NCBI GenBank assembly: GCA_913009535.1
Contig: CAJVXR010000047.1
Coordinates: forward strand, 1-11,168
Reading direction: 5' to 3'
Length of the DNA: 11,168 bases
From: an uncultured Flavobacteriales bacterium
GTDB lineage: Bacteria; Bacteroidota; Bacteroidia; Flavobacteriales; Flavobacteriaceae
Both the position numbers and the translations under genes were made by a program. The notes below the pieces were generated by a model. The model was not told where the DNA came from. It worked only from the letters and a program-made list of their open reading frames with translations, and made no database searches. Each line of letters begins with the position of its first letter. Position 1 is the stretch's first letter. Positions 6,627-11,168 of this stretch are shown piece after piece.

Positions 6627-6798
6627 AATTTATAATGAATTTAAATAATTTTAACAAATTCACAAAAAAAATTGAATATTCTTAATATAATCTTATAATC
6701 TGTTGATCCAGAATGATAAAAATTCATAAAATTTATGGTAAAAAACTTTTATTCTTAACATTATTTTAACATATTTGTTATAAATCAAATAATTATAT
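6627..6798 (+). promoter_or_regulatory. Untranslated region upstream of the SusC/SusD operon
   Basis: This AT-rich stretch of about 170 bp has no supported gene. The best -7 box for susC is CATATTTG (6770-6777), one mismatch from TAnnTTTG and 21 nt before the ATG at 6799; a -33 element would fall in the T-run near 6747-6750 and is weak. A perfect inverted repeat, CATAAA-A-TTTATG (6725-6737), lies about 30 bp before the -7 box and could be an operator. No Shine-Dalgarno sequence precedes the ATG, as is normal in this phylum. Confidence 0.4.
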
Positions 6799-9700
6799 AT
6801 GAAAAAACTAAACTTTTTGGTGACATTATCTTTGATGTTAGTGTCATTCTGGGGATTTAGTCAGCAAGTTACCATTACTGGTAGTGTAGCTGATGATAGT
6901 AGTCTTGCTCTCCCTGGAGCAACAGTTATAGTTGAAGGCACCTCTAATGGTGTTACAACTGATTTCGACGGAAATTATTCAATTACTGCAAGTGTTGGAG
7001 ACGTATTAGTCTTTAGCTATGTAGGTTTTGAAACTAAAACCGTAACTGTTGGAAGAGACCGAACAATTAATATTCTTCTAAACACAAGTAATGAACTTGA
7101 GGAAGTAGTTGTCACTGGAATTACAACAAGAAACCTTAAACGCTCAACAGCTAGTACAGTGGTAATTGGTGCGGAACTTATTGAAGGTGTTGCTACAACT
7201 TCTCCCGTTGCAGCTTTACAAGGAAGGGTAGCCGGATTAAGAATTGTAAGTAATTCTGGTACACCTGGATCACCAACTTCAATTCGAATTAGAGGTGAAG
7301 GATCTATCACAGGTTCAAACTCTCCACTATTTGTAATAAACGGAGTTCCTGTCGTTAACGGTTCTTACTCATCTGTTGGACCTACTGCTGGATTAGGTAT
7401 ATTATCTATGATAAACCCTAATGATATTGAAAGTATTACTGTTTTAAAAGATGCGTCTGCTACTGCGCCATATGGTGCAAGAGGATCAAATGGTGTTATT
7501 GTTATTACTACTAAAACTGGAAACGCTGGAGAAGTTCAGTATAATTTTTCATCTAATTATGGTTTTCAAAACTATGCAATGGACGAACGCCCTATGCTTA
7601 CAGGAGATCAAAGACTTGAACTTGCAGCAGAAATGATCGTAAACGATTATGGTTGGGATAGAGATAGAGCTACTAATAATATTTTAGGTAGAGCTGGCTA
7701 TAGAACATGGGATGAAGGTGGAAGAGTTGATGGAGATTGGGAGAATGCTGTAAAAGTAAAGGATGCTCCTGATGCTACGTACAGTTTTTCTGCTCAAGGA
7801 GGAAATGCTACTGAAAACTTTAGACTTTCTGTAGGACATAGAAAAACTATGGGTACTTCAATTGGAATTAATTATGAAATGACTTCAGGTGCTTTTGATT
7901 ACAAAAAAATCGCTGGGAAAGTTGAACTTTCAACCAGTACTAGAGTTGCAAATTCAATTCAAAACGGTCAGTTTGAGAGCTCAGCATATTTTGCTGCTCC
8001 ACAAATGACTAGAATATTTATGCCTGCGCAATTTCAACCATTTAATGCTGACGGAACACCAAATACCGATCTTGAAACAAGTATATTCAACTCTGTTCAT
8101 ACTGCTCAAAATAACATTCAAAAAGCAGATGCCACAAGAGCATTAAGTAATTCTACTTTTGGATATAAATTTAATGACAATTTTAAGTTTACTTCAACTT
8201 ATTCATTGGATTACAATATTACTAATTCTCACCGTTTTGAAAATAAAGATCATGGTGGAGGTGTTTCCGAAAATGGTTACGCTTATCAATCAAACAGAAG
8301 AAATTTAACATGGGGGCTTACTAATACTTTAAAATGGAACAAAACATTTAATGATGTTCATTACGTTTCTGCTTTAGCTAGAATGAGTTTCCAAAAAAAC
8401 AAATACGATTCACTTTCTGCTAGTGGTGAAAATGTAGCTGCTGATGGTCTTTTTTATGTTGGTAGTTTCAATACTAATGAAACTGGATATGGTTATTTTA
8501 GTGACTGGAAAGAATTGGGTTACTTAGCACTTTTTGATTATTCTTATGATGATAAGTATGTAGCAAACCTTTCTTGGAGAAGAGATGGATCTTCTAGATT
8601 TGCTCGTGATTATAGATTTGGAGAATTTTGGTCTGCTGGACTTGCATGGAATCTAGATGAGGAAGATTTTTTAGCTGATAGTGATATTATTAACAGTTTA
8701 AAAATTAGAGCTTCTATTGGTGAAACCGGTAGTAACAGTGTTGGACTTAACTCATACCAATCATTATTTGGTTATGGAGGGTCTTACAATGATAATGGAG
8801 CAGTCTATCCATCATCTTTTGGTAATGCTATTTTAACTTGGGAAAAGCAAACTCTGTACGATCTTGCGGTTGACTACAGTATTCTTGATAATAGAATTTC
8901 TGGTACTATAAATTATTTTAATAGACAAACTAGTGATTTATTACAAAGTGTACCATTATCACTTACAACTGGTCACTCGTCTCAATCTAAAAATATCGGT
9001 GAAGTAGAAAATAAAGGAATTGAAATAGAGATTTCGGCTGATGTAATCAAAACAGATGATATCACTTGGACTATTTATTCTAATTACACTGCTATCGAAA
9101 ACAAAGTCACTAGACTTGCAAAAGACGCTGCAGGGAATGACATTAACTTAGACGGAGGTCTTAGTAGAACAAGAGTCGGAGAAGAAGTAGACACATGGTA
9201 CATGAGACAATGGGCTGGTGTCAACTCAGAAGATGGAACTCCAATGTGGTATAAAGGTGGTGATCAAGAAAATGACATGTCAATAGTAAATAGCTGGAAT
9301 GATGCTGAGCAAACAGCTGTTGGTAATAGATTACCAAAATATACTGGTGGACTTGGAACTAGAATTACTCTAGGAGGGTTTTATGCCGATGCGAATTTTT
9401 ATTTCTCTGGTGGAAATAAGATTTGGGAAAGTTGGGCAAGTTATAACCAACAAACAGGTACAAGATCTTTATTGTCTTACAATGGTAGCCAAAAATTAAT
9501 GGAAAGATGGCAACAACCTGGTGATATAACAGATGTTCCTAAAGTGAGATTTAGCTCTAGTTCAACACTTACTGGTTCAGCAACTTCAACTAGATTTTTA
9601 TATGATGGGGACTATGTTAGATTAAGAGATTTGGTTATTGGTTATAATATAAATAAAGAGGCAACAGAAAGACTAGGTTTCGATAGTATAGCATTAAATG

Positions 9701-9837
9701 TTAAAGGGACAAACATTTGGACTTGGGTTAAAGATGACAATGTATCATTTGATCCAGAAGTTGGTTTTGGTGGAGGTTGGAACATTTATACGCCAATAAT
9801 CAAGTCTATTTCATTAGGACTAAATCTTAAATTTTAA
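6799..9837 (+). CDS. SusC/RagA-family TonB-linked outer-membrane transporter
   Basis: The 1012-residue product has a type I signal peptide (MKKLNFLVTLSLMLVSFWGFS, cleavage near residues 20-22). A carboxypeptidase-D-like regulatory domain at about 24-95 (VTGSVxD...LPGATV...TDFDGNYSI...VGFET) is followed by the TonB-box-like LEEVVVTG (100-107), which is the SusC hallmark. The plug spans about 112-240, with RVAGLRI, SIRIRG (161-166), SPLFVINGVPV and a strongly conserved segment ALKD-type (216-239: LKDASATAPYGARGSNG and VIVITTK). The remaining 770 residues are a TonB-dependent beta-barrel that ends in the outer-membrane signal GLNLKF. It imports oligomers across the outer membrane using TonB energy, with the SusD partner as the lid. 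Length is normal and the frame is intact. The substrate, glycan or peptide, cannot be told from the sequence. Confidence 0.97.
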   Translation: MKKLNFLVTLSLMLVSFWGFSQQVTITGSVADDSSLALPGATVIVEGTSNGVTTDFDGNYSITASVGDVLVFSYVGFETKTVTVGRDRTINILLNTSNELEEVVVTGITTRNLKRSTASTVVIGAELIEGVATTSPVAALQGRVAGLRIVSNSGTPGSPTSIRIRGEGSITGSNSPLFVINGVPVVNGSYSSVGPTAGLGILSMINPNDIESITVLKDASATAPYGARGSNGVIVITTKTGNAGEVQYNFSSNYGFQNYAMDERPMLTGDQRLELAAEMIVNDYGWDRDRATNNILGRAGYRTWDEGGRVDGDWENAVKVKDAPDATYSFSAQGGNATENFRLSVGHRKTMGTSIGINYEMTSGAFDYKKIAGKVELSTSTRVANSIQNGQFESSAYFAAPQMTRIFMPAQFQPFNADGTPNTDLETSIFNSVHTAQNNIQKADATRALSNSTFGYKFNDNFKFTSTYSLDYNITNSHRFENKDHGGGVSENGYAYQSNRRNLTWGLTNTLKWNKTFNDVHYVSALARMSFQKNKYDSLSASGENVAADGLFYVGSFNTNETGYGYFSDWKELGYLALFDYSYDDKYVANLSWRRDGSSRFARDYRFGEFWSAGLAWNLDEEDFLADSDIINSLKIRASIGETGSNSVGLNSYQSLFGYGGSYNDNGAVYPSSFGNAILTWEKQTLYDLAVDYSILDNRISGTINYFNRQTSDLLQSVPLSLTTGHSSQSKNIGEVENKGIEIEISADVIKTDDITWTIYSNYTAIENKVTRLAKDAAGNDINLDGGLSRTRVGEEVDTWYMRQWAGVNSEDGTPMWYKGGDQENDMSIVNSWNDAEQTAVGNRLPKYTGGLGTRITLGGFYADANFYFSGGNKIWESWASYNQQTGTRSLLSYNGSQKLMERWQQPGDITDVPKVRFSSSSTLTGSATSTRFLYDGDYVRLRDLVIGYNINKEATERLGFDSIALNVKGTNIWTWVKDDNVSFDPEVGFGGGWNIYTPIIKSISLGLNLKF

Positions 9838-9841
9838 TAAT

Positions 9842-11168
9842 ATGAAAAATATATATAAATACTTATTAATATTTACCGCATCTGCTCTAGTAGTATCGTG
9901 TGGTGAAAGCGATCTAGAACCAACATTGGCTTTAGATAAAGACTTAGATAGCGGAATAAATTCTGCTACTGATTTAGGTTTTGTTTTAAATAGTGCTTAC
10001 GACAGAATGAGTGGGTCAGGGTACTATGGAAGAGATCAAATTATTATGGGTGATGTTAGAACTGACAACGCTTATTCTAATATGAATTCTGGAAGATTTG
10101 CAAACTCTGACATGGACTACAGCAATAATGGTGCTGGACCATGGAGTTCGGTTTATGGAGTTATAGCAATTACTAATATTGTAATTAATGCTGACACTTC
10201 CAATTTAACTGGAAGTGCAGATGAAATTACACATATCCAAGGTCAAGCTCACGCTCTAAGAGCTTTAGCTCATTTTGATTTACTTCAAGACTATGGTCAA
10301 CATTTTATTACTGGTCAAGGTGGAGCTAGCTCATTAGGAATTCCATACGTTAAAACTTACAAAGATGCTGATTATTTAACGCCAGCAAGAGGAACTGTTG
10401 TATCTAATATTGGTGATATTGCAGCAGATTTAACATCTGCAATTGGTATGATGAACGATTCGTTTAACTCATCAACAAGTTACATGAGTAAAGCAGGAGC
10501 TTACGCTATTTTAGCTAGAGCAACTTTATATGCTGGATCAGTTGATCCTAGCTTATATGCAACTGCAGATTCAGCAGCTAAGTGGGTAATCGCTAATTCT
10601 GGAGCTTCACCTGTAAGTGCAGCTGCTTTTGCTTCTTCTTACACTACAGACAATGCATCAAATTCTTTATTTGAATTAGCTTTTTCTGGAACAGATAATA
10701 GAGGTATTAACGGAATCGCTTACATATTAAGAGGAACTTCTTATGGAGATGTTAGAATATTAACTGGAACTGGAGCTAATCCAGATCTATTAGATATTTA
10801 TGGTGTTGATGATGTTAGAGGTGCAGCTGATATGATTGGTACTGCTCAAGGATATCCAACAATGCTTGGTAAATTTCCTTCAATGAATGGAGCTGATAAT
10901 GTAACATTGTTCAGAGTTGAAGAAATGCATTTAATTGCTGCAGAAACTAGCCTTAGAGCTGGAAATGCTACTGATGCACTTTCATACCTAAATAACATTC
11001 CTGCAATAAGAGGATTAGGAGCTGGATATTATGCTTCTGCAACTTTAGAAAATATTCTAGAGGAAAGAAGAAAAGAATTTGCATTTGAAGGTCTTAGATT
11101 CCATGATTTATCGAGAATGGGAATGGACATGCCTTTAATTGATGGATTTAAACAATTAAATGATGATT
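9842..11168 (+). CDS. SusD/RagB-family surface lipoprotein, 3' end cut by window edge
   Basis: The ATG at 9842 comes 4 bp after the susC stop, so the two are co-transcribed and perhaps translationally coupled. The frame is open to the window end (442 residues and one base). Residues 1-20 form a type II signal with lipobox VVSC. The residues after Cys20, GESDLEP, are acidic like the lipoprotein export signal of Bacteroidota, consistent with display on the cell surface. SusD marks are GQAHALRALAHFDLLQDYG (134-152, a TPR-like helix), SKAGAYAILARATLY (216-230), LFRVEEMHLIAAETSLRAG (356-374) and the C-terminal LENILEERRKEFAFEGLRF region (402-420), followed by HDLSR. Little is missing, probably a few dozen residues. 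It binds the substrate and caps the SusC barrel. Ligand residues cannot be assigned. Confidence 0.95.
   Translation, partial: MKNIYKYLLIFTASALVVSCGESDLEPTLALDKDLDSGINSATDLGFVLNSAYDRMSGSGYYGRDQIIMGDVRTDNAYSNMNSGRFANSDMDYSNNGAGPWSSVYGVIAITNIVINADTSNLTGSADEITHIQGQAHALRALAHFDLLQDYGQHFITGQGGASSLGIPYVKTYKDADYLTPARGTVVSNIGDIAADLTSAIGMMNDSFNSSTSYMSKAGAYAILARATLYAGSVDPSLYATADSAAKWVIANSGASPVSAAAFASSYTTDNASNSLFELAFSGTDNRGINGIAYILRGTSYGDVRILTGTGANPDLLDIYGVDDVRGAADMIGTAQGYPTMLGKFPSMNGADNVTLFRVEEMHLIAAETSLRAGNATDALSYLNNIPAIRGLGAGYYASATLENILEERRKEFAFEGLRFHDLSRMGMDMPLIDGFKQLNDD

Noticed and set aside
6370..6627. Plus-strand open frame of 85 codons opposite the DUF488 gene
   Set aside because: It is the antisense shadow of the DUF488 frame and its extension; low-complexity hydrophobic product and no family resemblance.
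7017..7310. Open frame of 97 codons on the minus strand inside susC
   Set aside because: It lies wholly antisense to the strongly conserved plug of SusC, and its product has no recognisable domain.

Overview
This is an AT-rich chromosomal window from a bacterium of the phylum Bacteroidota, most likely a (marine) member of the Flavobacteriaceae. The evidence is a SusC/SusD outer-membrane pair, several lipoproteins with short Bacteroidota-type lipoboxes, candidate -7 boxes of the TAnnTTTG type, a lack of Shine-Dalgarno sequences, and proteins that resemble flavobacterial families (Asp-box lipoprotein, short cold-shock protein, NTF2-like lipoprotein). I see no phage, insertion sequence, CRISPR, tRNA or rRNA.

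Left part (1-6620): eight unrelated single genes that alternate strand one by one. They are a 5'-truncated NTF2-like lipoprotein (+), an Asp-box (BNR-like) lipoprotein (-), an MlrC-like M81 metallopeptidase lipoprotein (+), a class I SAM-dependent methyltransferase (-), a cold-shock protein (+), an EamA/DMT permease (-), an alpha/beta-hydrolase lipoprotein (+) and a DUF488-family protein (-). Convergent pairs share bidirectional-looking terminators at 527-557 and 4213-4242, or have almost no space between them (2 bp at 3262-3263). Divergent pairs share very short (48-82 bp) promoter regions. The genes read as independently transcribed housekeeping and envelope functions rather than one pathway.

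Right part (about 6627-11168): an untranslated promoter region of about 170 bp, then a susC-like TonB-dependent transporter and, 4 bp later, a susD-like surface lipoprotein that runs off the window. Together they form an outer-membrane 'pedal-bin' importer for oligomers (glycan or peptide). The substrate cannot be told from this window because no degradative enzyme, regulator or anti-sigma factor is visible beside the pair.

The most unusual points are the DUF488 gene, whose conserved N-terminal segment lies in frame upstream of the first ATG with no ATG, GTG or TTG to start it; the run of eight strand switches in a row; and the lipoprotein form of an M81 peptidase. I found no convincing new multi-gene system.
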